DNA from: Paracyclopina nana
Lineage: Eukaryota > Arthropoda > Copepoda > Cyclopoida > Cyclopettidae
Length of the DNA stretch: 64,000 nucleotides
Assembly (NCBI GenBank): GCA_019096065.1
Contig: JAGUCH010000002.1
Location: forward strand, 6,832,501-6,896,500
Reading direction: 5' to 3'
The position numbers and the translations under genes are program-made. The notes beneath the pieces are model-generated. The model was not told the DNA's origin, made no database searches, and was given only the letters and a program-made list of their open reading frames with translations. Positions within the stretch are counted from its first letter, which is position 1, and each line of letters starts with the position of its first letter. Below, piece by piece: positions 54,252 to 64,000 of the stretch.

Positions 54252-55241
54252 ATGCCGACTAAAGTGAATAGAGAAAATTGCCATTCAGAGGCTTTAAAAA
54301 TGAACATATCGCAACGGCCATTCACCATCCTTGTGGAAGGAAATATTGGGTCAGGTAAAACAATTTCATTAAAAGCTAGGCATTTGCAATTTTGCGTTGG
54401 CATTGAGCGTGAAATTTTAGTTTCTCCTATGTTGGGTTCTTTTTTTTGTTAGTTCACTTTTTCCGTCAAATGATGCAAACACATATAGCTGCTTGCATCG
54501 TCAGTTTGTTGGTGGTGAGAACATATTAAAATCAAAGGAATTAACGTAGGGAAATCCACTTTTTTGGAACATTTCGGCCAACTGGAGGGCGTTTCGGTAT
54601 TTTCCGAGCCCGTGGATAAGTGGAGGAACCTGAATGGTCACAATTTGCTCCAACTTATGTACGAAAATCCAGACCGTCATAGCCTCACCTTCCAATCCTA
54701 CGCTCAACTGACAATGGCTCAAATACACGCTGAGAAACCGCCACCGGGCAAGATAAAAATGATGGAGCGAAGCGTATGGAGTTGCAGGTATGTTTTCTCC
54801 GAGAATTTAAGACGATCCGGAAAGATGGCGTGCTCCGAGTTCGAGGTCCTCAATTCTTGGTTTGAGTTCTTGCGGAACAGTCCCAATGAGGTGGACATTG
54901 GTGCTGACTTGGTCATCTACCTCCGCACAAGTCCCGAAGTCTCTTACGAGAGGCTCAAGGCCAGAGCCAGACCCGAAGAAAAAGTCGTTTCCATCGACTA
55001 CTTGCGAGAGGTCCACGAATTGCATGAAAAGTGGCTGATGAAGAGCCAGGACAATTCCAAGTATGGATGCGCTAATCTTCTAGTAATAGATGCCAACAAA
55101 GACATATCGGAGATACCCCAAGTCTACTCCGAGCATGAGGCCCGCATTTTCGAAGCTATTGATAGCTTTCACGAAAAACTGAAGCGTCCAAGACGACGCT
55201 TGTCCACTTCATCAGCTTTAGTCGATGTAACAAATGCTTGA
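54252..55241 (+). CDS. Deoxynucleoside kinase (dNK / TK2 family)
   Basis: Exons 54252-54354 and 54550-55241 give 264 residues. The intron splits the P-loop: VEGNIGSG before it, KSTFLEHF after. Other family motifs are SEPVDKWRN, FQSYAQLTM, ERSVWSCRYVFSENL (the ERS motif), YLRTSPEVSYERLKARARPEE (the LID region, R-x-R-x-E-E) and DYLREVHELHEKWL. It phosphorylates deoxynucleosides in the salvage pathway. Two in-frame starts exist, at 54252 and 54300. The longer one adds 16 residues that do not look strongly like a mitochondrial presequence. Multisubstrate dNK of arthropod type is the likeliest identity; TK2 is the vertebrate relative. Confidence 0.94.
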
Positions 55242-55331
55242 TTTTTACTAAGTATGCATAGGCATCAACTGGGGAATTTTCTAATTAACGACTTGGCAAA
55301 AACTGGCCAAACATTTACACATGAAAATAAA

Positions 55332-58300
55332 TTAGTCAATTGGTGAATCGTTGTCATAAGGGATGGCGATGAGAGTAGAGGTTGGAACTGGGGCGGGAAT
55401 GGCTTCCGGTGGCAGGGTTGATAACTGAACATTTTTGTCGTCTGCCTTTTTTGCTTTCATGCTATCTTTCATCATGGCCTTGAGTCCTTCAAGCTCATCT
55501 GACAATCTTTCCAAAATTTGCGTTTGCTCTCTCTGTTCTTTATCCTTTTTATCTTTGGCAGAGTTTGATGCAGCTTCCTTATTATCCAGCCTTTTGGACT
55601 CCTTCAGCAAAGAAATAGGCAGTCTTATGTCTTTGCGTATGACAAATTTCCGTAAGAACACATTAGGAATCATTCTCTCGACGTCGAGAACTGTTTCGAC
55701 TTGCATAGCGAGTCGTTTAAGAACAGCCTGATCTTGTACAGCTTTGATGTCGTCAACTGCCAAGCCGACGAGTAGATTGACAATAATGATTGACATGATC
55801 ACAAGAAAGAGCAAGAATAATAGATAGGTAATGACAGGATACTGAGGTGCCTCTTCCGAGTGAAATATGCCTTCATATTCAAACTCCCCTATCATCATAA
55901 TGGACGTCTGCAATCAAAAGAGCCCGATAATTATGACATGTTTCTATGCAAAAAGAATAAAAGTTACCTTCAAAAACGAAGTACCCACGTAAGCGAAAGG
56001 AGTTTGGTTTTTTAGTAAAATATGAAAGCCTAAACCAAAGGAAATGATAAAAATGATGAACACAAATGCAAACTTAAAGAAAGTCCTCAGAATGTCAAAG
56101 AACATAATGACGTAAATCCCAAGCAATGGTAACTGCCTAATCACACTCAACAGATTTAACCAAGCCATAGTAACCACCAACGCTCCAACTTGCCATTGCC
56201 AGCAAGTTCTGAGACCAGTTTCATTTGAGCCATCGCGAATGTCGATGACCACAAATATAGCCAGTCCATAAATTAGCCAATCAAATAAATTGTGCCATTG
56301 AAGGTATTGTCTCCTCGACTAATCAAGGAAGGAAAATATTGTCATGGAGGCATAACGAAAGTAGTCAAATGATTACTCTTAAAAGCTGTACGCCTTCGAG
56401 CACGAGGTTAAGCACTGCAAGTGTAATAATTCCAAGCTGGCAGATACCCTGCAATGGCTCTTTAATATGGCCCAAGGAATAGCTGAAAGAAAAGTTAATT
56501 CTTTGTGGAGGCCAGTCATTGAAACATGTTCGGCCTTTTAACATACATAGCTTCTGTGCATGTCGCGTTTAGCCCTCCAGGATTAGTGGTCACTAGCGAA
56601 AAGGTCGTGAGCATGGCTAGAAATCCGAGGTAGGTAACCAAATTAGCGTAGTAGATGTAACGGCCGTATTGATTCCACTTTCTGGACAATAGTGCAATGC
56701 AAACTGGATCTCTAAGGAGTTCCATTTGACCCTCCTCTACCATGATCATCAAAGGGTGATTTGACATGACAACCTTTCCATTTCTGTGGTATTGACTGTC
56801 ACTTATTTTCAGCTCTTGGGTAGAATCCAGTTCACGCAAATGGTTGTACTTTTGACCTCTGGATTCGATTCCGGAGTTTTGAACGAAGTTGTAGCTATCG
56901 TCGAGAAACTCGTAGTCAATATCTAACGAGTCTTCGGAAACGATGCAGCACCTGTCTAGAACAACTTTTGCGAGCTCTGGCACAATTCGTATCATCATTC
57001 TAAATGGAGTATTTGGGACAATGGACCCATAATGCTCCGAGTCTATACAGTTCCTCATGGCCTCTTTCCACTTGGGGGTAGCCAAAATCAAAGACGCACA
57101 TTTCCTGTTAAAAGTCAATTTTTTACGCAACCTACCTAGATCTACGGCATAAAAACGGCTTACTTTTGCTCAAATCGTACGGCATAGCATAGCGAATTTA
57201 GACCATCTTGGTCTCTTGTGGTGATGTCAGCACCGAACTCAAGCAGAAGCTTGACAATTTCATGCCGTCCCAACTGAGCTGCATAGCATATCGCTGTCCG
57301 ACCTTTGCACTTGCTTTCTACGGACGCATGATTCTATATGCAAAATACACCAGTGTCAAACATATTAGCATGCGCGCATGAAGTGAGAATATAATGAAGG
57401 CACAAACCTCTAACAGAACTTTCGCACACTCAGGCGAATTAGAATTAATCGTCTCTGCGAGTGGACTGAGGCCTAATGAATTATGCACATCTATGGCGGC
57501 TCCATATTTGAGCAACATTTCTGCCGATTTGGGGCAATTGTTTCGGCAAGCCGAATGCAATGGAGAGTTGCCCAAGTCATCTTCAGACATGATTGAATTT
57601 CTGTCATATTTGATAATTACTTCTATCACTTCAGGAAAGCCATTCTCTGCTGCCAAGTGGATCGGTCTGCGTCGACGATTGTCCTTTCGGTCCACCGATG
57701 AGCCGGCCTCTATGAGAATGCTAACAGCCTCAAGTTGGCCCTTTTCAGCTGCAATGTGCATTGGTGTTTTGCCATCCTTGTCGTTGTCATCCATAAGCAA
57801 TTTCCCGTCAAGGGTGTCGAGCAACTCTTTTAGTATTTCTTGCCTTCCATTCATGGCAGCATAGTAAACTGCAGATTTACTCTCGTCATCCGACAAGTCA
57901 ATAATGGCCCTGCGATCTAGCAAAAATTTGACCGCTTCCAAGCTACCTTCCTTTGCTGCCACCATCAATGCAGTCCTTCCAAGCACACATTCTTGGTTCA
58001 CATCCGCGCCGCTACATTGTAGGGAGGAAAATCAAACATGTTACCTTATAAGAACATATTCATGGCTTTCGAGCTTCGTCAAAACTTAGAAAGCCACAAA
58101 TTATTATAGTGTGCTTACTTGTCTATGAGGAATTTGATGACCTCAACAATGTTATTTTCAGCGGCTATGTAAAGCGGGGCCTTATTCGAGGCATTCAGAG
58201 AGCTTATGCTAGCTCCGTATTGCAGCAATATGTCAAGCATGTCGATGCTGCCCGTAATTGCAGCCGAATGGGTGGGGAAAAATCTGTCCAACTCGTGAAT

Positions 58301-59653
58301 AATGCTTTTGTTAAAAAAGGGCATCAATTTCTTAACAATGGATACGTTGCTGCTTTTTATTGCCACGAGCAGAGGAGTCTCATATTTGGTGTCCTCGTCT
58401 TGTACCAAATTAGTGATGAATTCGTCTCCATACAGTGATTGGCACTCTCGCACAAAGACCTCAACCACTTTGTCATTTCCCTCCTTGGCAGCCAAATGTA
58501 ACGGCGTTTTAAGCTCAGAGTCTTTCATTCTGGGATTAAGACCTCTTTCAAGCAGCATTTTGACGGCCTCCGGCTGATTATACATCGTTGCCAAATGCAA
58601 TGCAGTGCGTTGCTCTCCTTTGTTAGTGATCTAAAATTACATTGATGCGCATGGAGACTTTCTCTCTATCGATATCACTTAGAAAAGTGAAAATTAGCAA
58701 GATTTCATTTTCGCGATTTTTTAGTGGAGTCGACGCATTTTTTCGCGAGAAAAACGGAAACATCTCACCTCTCTCTGCACATCAGGCTTAGATAAGAGCG
58801 ACTTGATTGAAAACAGATTGCCTTTCATAGCAGCTATGTGCAAGGGCGCAAACCCTTGACTGTCCAACTTGTTCAAGTTGCCACCGAATGCAAAAAAGTC
58901 AAATTCCTCTGCCACGTCCGGAATCGCTTCCTCAACAATATCAGAGATCACCACTGAATTGGAGACCCTCTTGAACCTAAACTGATCGTAAAAATTGCCT
59001 TTAGCGTCATCAAGTTCGGATGGCTCGTCCAACTCGGTCTCCTCGTGATCATGAGAAGGAGATATTGACCATGTCGACTCATCTTCTGCTCCCATTCGAG
59101 CTGGCTTCTTCGATTCTCGCCTCTTCCTAGAAGCCTTTCCCTTCTTTCTCGCTGATTGAACTTTAGCTGGATTCACGGTGGGGGACTTGACAGGTTTTCG
59201 TCGATACCTATAATACTGAATAAGTGTAGCAAGAATTTGCGCTTATCGAGCTTTTTTACCTTGCGGTGTAATGGACAGCAGTCATACCGTTGCCGTCTTC
59301 CGCGTTTACATCTGCCCCAAAACCTATCAACACTTTCATAGCATTGCTGTTTCCCAATCTGGCAGCATAATGGAGAGGTGTAAGCTTCTTGGCATCTGCC
59401 TCGTTGATGATACTTGACAACTTTCCCTCCCCATCAAGACGTTTTAGCTCCTTTGCGAGAGCTTCGACGTTATTTTCTTGAGCCAACTGACTAAGTGACT
59501 TAGCTGAACTTTGAATGTTGCAAAGGCTACAATTAGGATAGAACATGCTCTTTATCACAACTACAACGATTCAATACCTTAATTGACTGGTCATGGTTAC
59601 CACTTCTTCTAATTCTCCCTTTTGAGGTTGCACATAGCTTTTCCTTGTCATGA
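55332..59653 (-). CDS. TRPA1: TRPA1-type ankyrin cation channel
   Basis: A many-exon gene from the ATG at 59653 (MTRKSYVQPQKGELEE) to the stop at 55332. About 14-16 ankyrin repeats are read through the exons (LTPLHYAARLGNSNAMKVLI, ALHLATMYNQPEAVKMLLERG, TPLHLAAKEGNDKVVEVF, TPMHIAAEKGQLEAVSILIEAG, and so on), interrupted by a very basic insert (KKGKASRKRRESKKPAR). The pre-S1 region is TRPA1-like (TPFRMMIRIVPELAKVVLDRC). Six membrane segments follow, then a pore TSIMMIGEFEYEG and S6-TRP-like IIIVNLLVGLAVDDIKAVQDQAVLKRLAMQVE. The C-terminus has a coiled-coil stretch. TRPA1 channels sense reactive chemicals and temperature in sensory neurons; other arthropod TRPA members (painless, pyrexia) are alternatives, but VGLAVDDI favours TRPA1. 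Confidence 0.92.
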
Positions 59654-59704
59654 TATTTTTAGACTATAAGAATGCGAATTCCACTCTACGAAACATTATT
59701 GTGT

Positions 59705-60240
59705 GCATTAGCAACGAGAGGGGTACGTGCGAAGGTCAGCCTTAAATCAATAAATTATTGAAATATATAGCCAAACAAGCTTTCTGCTTCAATGGCATTT
59801 TCAATGCAAGATTTTGGGAGGGAAAATATCTCTAGCATATTTGATAGCATAAAACGAGTTGGGTATATCTGTGTCAGGGCCAAAAAGATTTCTTCGCCTA
59901 AAGAGAAAGTAATGTGTAGAAGGATGATGTACTTTGCTCAGCTTTTTAAACGGAGAGCTAAGCTATCGTCACCACTCCTCTATACCTATTCATATTTCGG
60001 TAAAAAAGTATAAATGGCTAAATTCTATTAGAATGCTTCGCTTTATTGTCGAAAGTAAAAGACAGTGTCTAAAAATAAGCATTGTTGTCATTCCTTGGGA
60101 ACTTCATGCATGAAGCTTTTTTGATTATGCGCTCATCTTCGAAATAGCAAGAAAGCTTCTCGAACAAGGAGGAGGCATGAAAGCGGGCCTTGAAGACTTG
60201 AAAAGCTATAAAACACAGACACGGACAAAGTTCAAGGCAT
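59705..60240. other. Intergenic, no gene seen
   Basis: Divergent promoter region between the channel gene and the Ser-rich protein gene; nothing else recognised. Confidence 0.5.
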
Positions 60241-60255
60241 CAGTGCGAGGCAAAC

Positions 60256-60770
60256 ATGTCTTCAAGACACTCAGGAGGTTCAAGATATCCATCGGCCTTC
60301 GGCCACACCCCATCCTATAGAAGCTACTCATCCATCCCGGATGCTACCATCAGCGACTTGACAAGGGATTTGACGCGTGATCTAGGACTTGGATCATCCA
60401 GCATTGGCGTCAGTGCCTTCAACCGCACTCCTGCATCGTCCCTACTATTGGACTCTGACTTTCATATGCCATCATCGTAAGTTTCATATGATCGATACCC
60501 CAAAAAGCAATTGCAATACTTTTTACCAGCTTGGGAGCGACGACCTCGTCTTCAGCCTCTAAAAAAGTCCAGTCCTACTCGAGCTCCTACAGCAGCTCCA
60601 GCCAAAATGGAGCCCGACCTGTGACTGAGTACTCTTCCGATTCGATGTACAAATCTACTGCTACTGGCCCATCCGGAATCCCGCATACTTCTTACGCACG
60701 CACCAGCTCTGGATACAGCAGCGAGAATCCTTACAAAAACAGGGTCTCATCATACTCTTATAATATTTAA
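60256..60770 (+). CDS. Small Ser/Tyr-rich protein, unknown
   Basis: Exons 60256-60476 and 60530-60770, with a clean 53-bp intron, give 153 residues. It is low complexity, rich in Ser, Tyr and Thr (SSYSSSSQNGARP, YKSTATGPSG), with one more structured stretch, ATISDLTRDLTRDLGLG. There is no signal peptide or membrane helix. It looks like an intrinsically disordered protein and I recognise no family. The in-frame splice and uniform composition across the junction support a real gene. Confidence 0.65.
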
Positions 60771-60828
60771 ATTCTTATCATGTACACAGCAATTAACAGC
60801 AGAATGTGCAAATATACTACTTGGATAT

Positions 60829-63800
60829 TCACTCAGTGTGTCTGAGATCAAAGGAAGCCAAAAGTCCCCAATGATCTGATGCAAAAGATTGGGTCCCTGG
60901 TACTTTTTCCAGACCGATCAAGTTGAAGGTTTTTGCCTTCGCGTTCTTGGGATTAGAATCTCGGATGAGAATTCTGTCGAATCTGCACCTGGGCTTAAAC
61001 TTTCCCGGGAACTAGACGAAAAATAGCCCAGTTACATCAGATGCAAGGAAAGTTAGTGTGATCATTGACTTAAGGGTGAATCCAACCCCCCAAAAATGAG
61101 GCGTATAATATCTATTTATATATGTAAACAATTTATAAAACAAGCTAATAAAATAGCTGAGCAAATTTTGTAAAGTAAAAATCGAGTGGCAACTTTGCGG
61201 GCTCGAGCTTGCGAGAGCCAAGTAATGCTACGAGATTTTTACTTTGTAAAATGAGCTCAGACATTTTGTAAGCCTGTTTTATAATTTGTTTACATATATA
61301 TACGATTTTATATGATGGAAAGTAATTTTCAAATGTTAATGAAGTTACCAGACCAGGCAATCTTGACTTAGCATTTGATCCATTACTTTGAGGGCTTGGG
61401 TTGAGAGGCCCTCAGCAGTGCAAGAGTAGCCGAAAGTGTTAATGAATCACTTAAAAAGTGTGCATTTTTTATTTGGCACTTTTGAAGCTAAAAGATGTGT
61501 TAGATCAAGTTTTGTCTGGTATCTCTGATAGAGACTCTACTCCTCTGCTAAGCTTTGCTCAGCTTAGAAGAAGAATAAAAGGAATTCTAACAACAATTTT
61601 TTCTATCTGTAGTGGTAGCTCAGTCAGTAGAGCGTCGGATTCCTAATCTAGATGATCAGGGTTCGATCCCCATGCAAGGCATTTTTCTCCTTTTTCTGCA
61701 ATGGGATTTACTTCTTGGACAATATCTGGTCAAACAGAGGAGCAACACACCTTATAAAATACTTTATAATGTGTGTCACTTGGTAAAGTTAAACGTCAGA
61801 GCCTTTATATATGTGTAGTAATATGAACTGAGACAAATTGGTAAACTGAATTATACATGCGAAAATTACTTTCCATCATATAAAAGGTATAATTCATAAA
61901 AACAACACTAACTGCAAAACAAATAATGTAACCAACTTTTTCATAGAACCAAGCGCACATTGAACTGCAAAACTAAACGCACATATATTTACAAAACAAA
62001 CCTGATCGCACTCGCACCTCAATCTGCTCTAGTAGCCGAAAGCCTACTACTTGCCCGAAGTCTACTAACCTCCTTGCCCAACGTATATTAGCTCACCAAA
62101 AGTCCAGTTCCCAATAGCACTAATTTTTCGACCAACCCAAACTGTAATAACCCCAATCCTACAAGCCCCAAGTAAAATAACATAGTGGGCATATAGTTTC
62201 ATAAAAATAAGTAGTTTCAAGTGCGTGTCTGCTATACGTAGGTCTTGTGTGTTCAGTTAATTGCAGGTCATAGAGATTTTGCTTCAGTTTTGAAGATTTG
62301 CATGCGTATCTATTAATTAAAGTTTCTAGTGCGTTATGTTAATTTGTAGCACCTGGCATCCAGCTGGGGGTATTAGTCGAGTTTTCGTCAAGCTTAGTGA
62401 ACAATCTGTTTCAGAGAACTCTACGCACTTGGCAATAAGAAGTATCCGTAAGAAATTCAAGAATTACCGGCACCGGGTACGATGGGCATCGTTGGAAAGC
62501 TTTAACAATTAACCCTCTTTTTTATAAATAATTTGGTTAAAAAAGCCAAAGTCAAAAGATGCCAAAAAGCACCAATTTTAAAGCAGAAATGACTCTGTCA
62601 TGGAAAAATTTGAATTCAATGCACATTTAAATTAACTGGGAACATGATCGTCATTAATAAAACTGAGAAAACAACCAGAAATCACTTTTTTGATGCGTTG
62701 TTTTCATGGTTTTTTATTTAAACTTCAAAGCTTAGCTACGTCCTTAGGGTCAATTTGGTAGCATACAAGCAGTGAAGCTGCTATATTAGTTTTGTTACAG
62801 CCTTGTTACGATTGAACAACCAACTTCCCCTCTCCTGAGTTCATTTTATCAAGGCTATAACTTCTTTTCTGTTGAAGTCAAAAATTATATTTCGGAAGGA
62901 GTAAATGATATTTCTTATCCCAGAAAAATTAGCCATTCCTGTGCTACACATTTATTGAAATGTTCCAGATTGGGAATGTATAAGAATGGATTTTAAAACT
63001 ACCACTAAACGAATCCTTGAGACGTAAGTATTCAGAAAAAAAGGCTCCCAAGATCCACCCTCAAGTCAATGTGGTTGGCTCACTAGACATCTATAGCCAA
63101 ATGTAAGCTCATAATTTTTAAAAATACGGCTAGCTAATCAACATTATTATGGGAACGAATTTTTAACACTCACTTGCAAGTTGGTGTTCCTTGAGCAATC
63201 CCAAGTGTACCTTACTTCCGTTCTCTTGCCTAATTGCTCCCACACATCTTGAACATTGTATGGCAATCCGCTACCGTTATTCAAACCAGCAATTTCTGAG
63301 TCCCGGATATTCATGTCACCAGCGAAAATAACAGTGACAGATTCATCAACATTTTTAATGATATCAATGCACTCCTCCATCTGCATGCACCTTTGTTGCC
63401 CATAATCCTAAGTAGAAAAATTGGTAATCGACGTCCTCACAAAAGCGTTTAACTTTACTTTTGTTGATTCCAAGTGAACGTTGATAAAGCATAGCTTCAC
63501 TTTCCCAACATGAGCTCGAATAATTTGCATGCCTCTGCCCATGACCGAATTATCGAAGTTCTTGGTAGCAAAATCATCCAAGTAGATAGTGGTTTTTCGA
63601 AACAGGGCGCATGTGAAGTAACCACTTGAATCTCCTCCTTCTTGCTTGATGACTATGTATTCATCGAGCTCACGTTCAAGGCTATTCAAGGAAACAATGA
63701 TGACTTCTTGTAGCATGACCACATCCGGTTTAATACGCTTAATTTGGTCAATGACGTAAGTGACTCGCTTGACCAAATTCTTCTCATCTAACCCATCAAT

Positions 63801-64000
63801 GTTCCAGGTGATGAAAGACAAGAGATCCGGTGGTTTGGTCGTGATCTGCGCACCCTCGGGAATGCTTTGCCTAAAATACGCATTGATAGCAGACTCTAGG
63901 CTCCATTCGTGTTCTTGCAAAATTGATTGAGCAAATGCCTCATCAGTGCTGGTGACTTCAACGAATTGATCAATCCTTCCCTGACATTCTTGGGCTGTCA
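60829..64000 (-). CDS. TDP2: Tyrosyl-DNA phosphodiesterase 2 (TDP2), 5' end beyond the window
   Basis: Exons seen are 63459-64000 (open at the edge), 63174-63407 and the last one, 60829-61011. A UBA-like N-terminus (EHEWSLESAINAYFRQ) is followed by exonuclease-endonuclease-phosphatase motifs: FITWNIDGLD, VVMLQEV, INVHLEST, FAGDMNIRD, and in the last exon RCRFDRILIR, NLIGLEKVPG and FASDHWGLLASFDL. These are the catalytic TWN, LQEV, GDxN and SDHxxL signatures. TDP2 removes trapped topoisomerase II 5'-tyrosyl adducts from DNA in the nucleus. The final exon is separated by a 2.16-kb intron full of repeats. The phase-0 junction NLQ / FPGKFKPRCRFDRI restores the family sequence. Confidence 0.94.
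61112..61303. repeat. Imperfect palindrome in the TDP2 intron
   Basis: Around 61115-61195, TATATGTAAACAATTTATAA followed by AACAAGCTAATA... pairs with ...AAGCCTGTTTTATAATTTG near 61271-61300. GAGCAAATTTTGTAAAGTA mirrors the TTTACTTTGTAAAATGAGC segment. A MITE-like hairpin. Confidence 0.65.
61453..61560 (+). repeat. Copy of the 100-bp dispersed repeat also found at 5675-5775
   Basis: AGCTAAAAGATGTGTTAGAT and the following GATCAAGTTTTGTCTG match the inverted copy inside the first foldback element, with a few mismatches. Confidence 0.85.
61609..61682 (+). pseudogene. tRNA-derived sequence (SINE head or tRNA pseudogene)
   Basis: The A box TAGCTCAGTCAG and B box GGTTCGATCCC are near perfect, and the loop TTCCTAA would give anticodon CCT (Arg). 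The acceptor ends (TGTAGTG against GCAAGGC) do not pair, and the anticodon and T stems have mismatches, so it is unlikely to be a working tRNA. A SINE head is the better reading, since it sits in a repeat. Confidence 0.7.
61890..62345. repeat. Possible fourth inverted-arm repeat, weak
   Basis: Left motifs (GCGCACATTGAACTGCAAAA, ACGCACATATATTTACAAAA) and right motifs (TTTCTAGTGCGTTATGTTAA, TTTGTAG) resemble the units of the 51.6-52.6 kb element in inverted order, but are very degenerate. Confidence 0.35.

Larger units (their letters stand above)
61307..61884. mobile_element. 578-bp element with 24-bp inverted ends in the TDP2 intron
   Basis: TTTATATGATGGAAAGTAAT (61307) continues to TTTC and is exactly reversed at 61861-61884. 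It encloses the dispersed repeat and the tRNA-like sequence below. Confidence 0.7.

Noticed and set aside
59792-60013. 73-codon frame between the channel and Ser-rich genes
   Set aside because: No family resemblance, signal or splice partner; consistent with chance.
61609-61682. Functional tRNA-Arg(CCT) gene
   Set aside because: The acceptor stem does not pair, and anticodon and T stems have mismatches; better read as a tRNA-derived repeat.

Overview
The window is nuclear DNA of an invertebrate animal. Genes are split by short GT-AG introns, mostly 35-150 bp, and every recognisable protein is of animal type. A secreted protein with a CxCxC...CYV...YEAC domain and a YGALVPC repeat structural protein both point to an arthropod. 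A selenocysteine form of MsrB argues against most insects, so a crustacean is my best guess. No species can be named.

Layout. 0.4-2.7 kb: a MAM-domain receptor and a cysteine-rich secreted protein. 3.2-9.0 kb: a foldback-like element with inverted ends, two oppositely oriented 19-bp minisatellites, and 158-bp and 168-bp satellites inside. 9.1-11.9 kb: a MARVEL-like protein, an unknown single-pass protein and the mitochondrial ornithine carrier. 12.6-14.6 kb: a second foldback element and an inverted-repeat element. 15.0-20.9 kb: a secreted structural protein, two tandem C2H2 zinc-finger genes, selenoprotein MsrB and a secreted protein. 21.0-34.3 kb: two Ig-type receptors on the minus strand, separated by a complete 9.46-kb CACTA (EnSpm) transposon with its transposase and a second divergent gene. 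34.7-51.0 kb: a dense housekeeping block of WASP, OSTC, KCMF1, NOM1, NOLC1/Nopp140, CCA-adding enzyme, COP9 subunit 1 and DCAF8. 51.6-53.0 kb: more inverted-repeat elements. 54.2-64.0 kb: deoxynucleoside kinase, a TRPA1-type channel, a Ser-rich protein and TDP2, which runs off the right edge.

The most unusual observation concerns the two Ig-type receptors (21.0-22.4 and 32.3-34.3 kb). Both have cytoplasmic tails ending in what looks like the catenin-binding region of classical cadherins, although neither has cadherin repeats. Both also end in a class I PDZ ligand. This suggests a receptor family that may recruit beta-catenin or armadillo. Second is the MsrB gene: an in-frame UGA, a good SECIS candidate downstream, and two homologous alternative exons whose lengths require that exactly one be used. 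Third is the recurring architecture of inverted tandem-repeat arms, seen at 3.2-9.0, 12.6-13.5 and 51.6-52.6 kb, and weakly at 61.9-62.3 kb.

The housekeeping genes are independent of each other, and the layout does not suggest one pathway. NOM1 and NOLC1, both nucleolar ribosome-biogenesis proteins, are divergently transcribed. They share an intergenic region that now holds a hAT-type miniature element with a perfect 8-bp target duplication.
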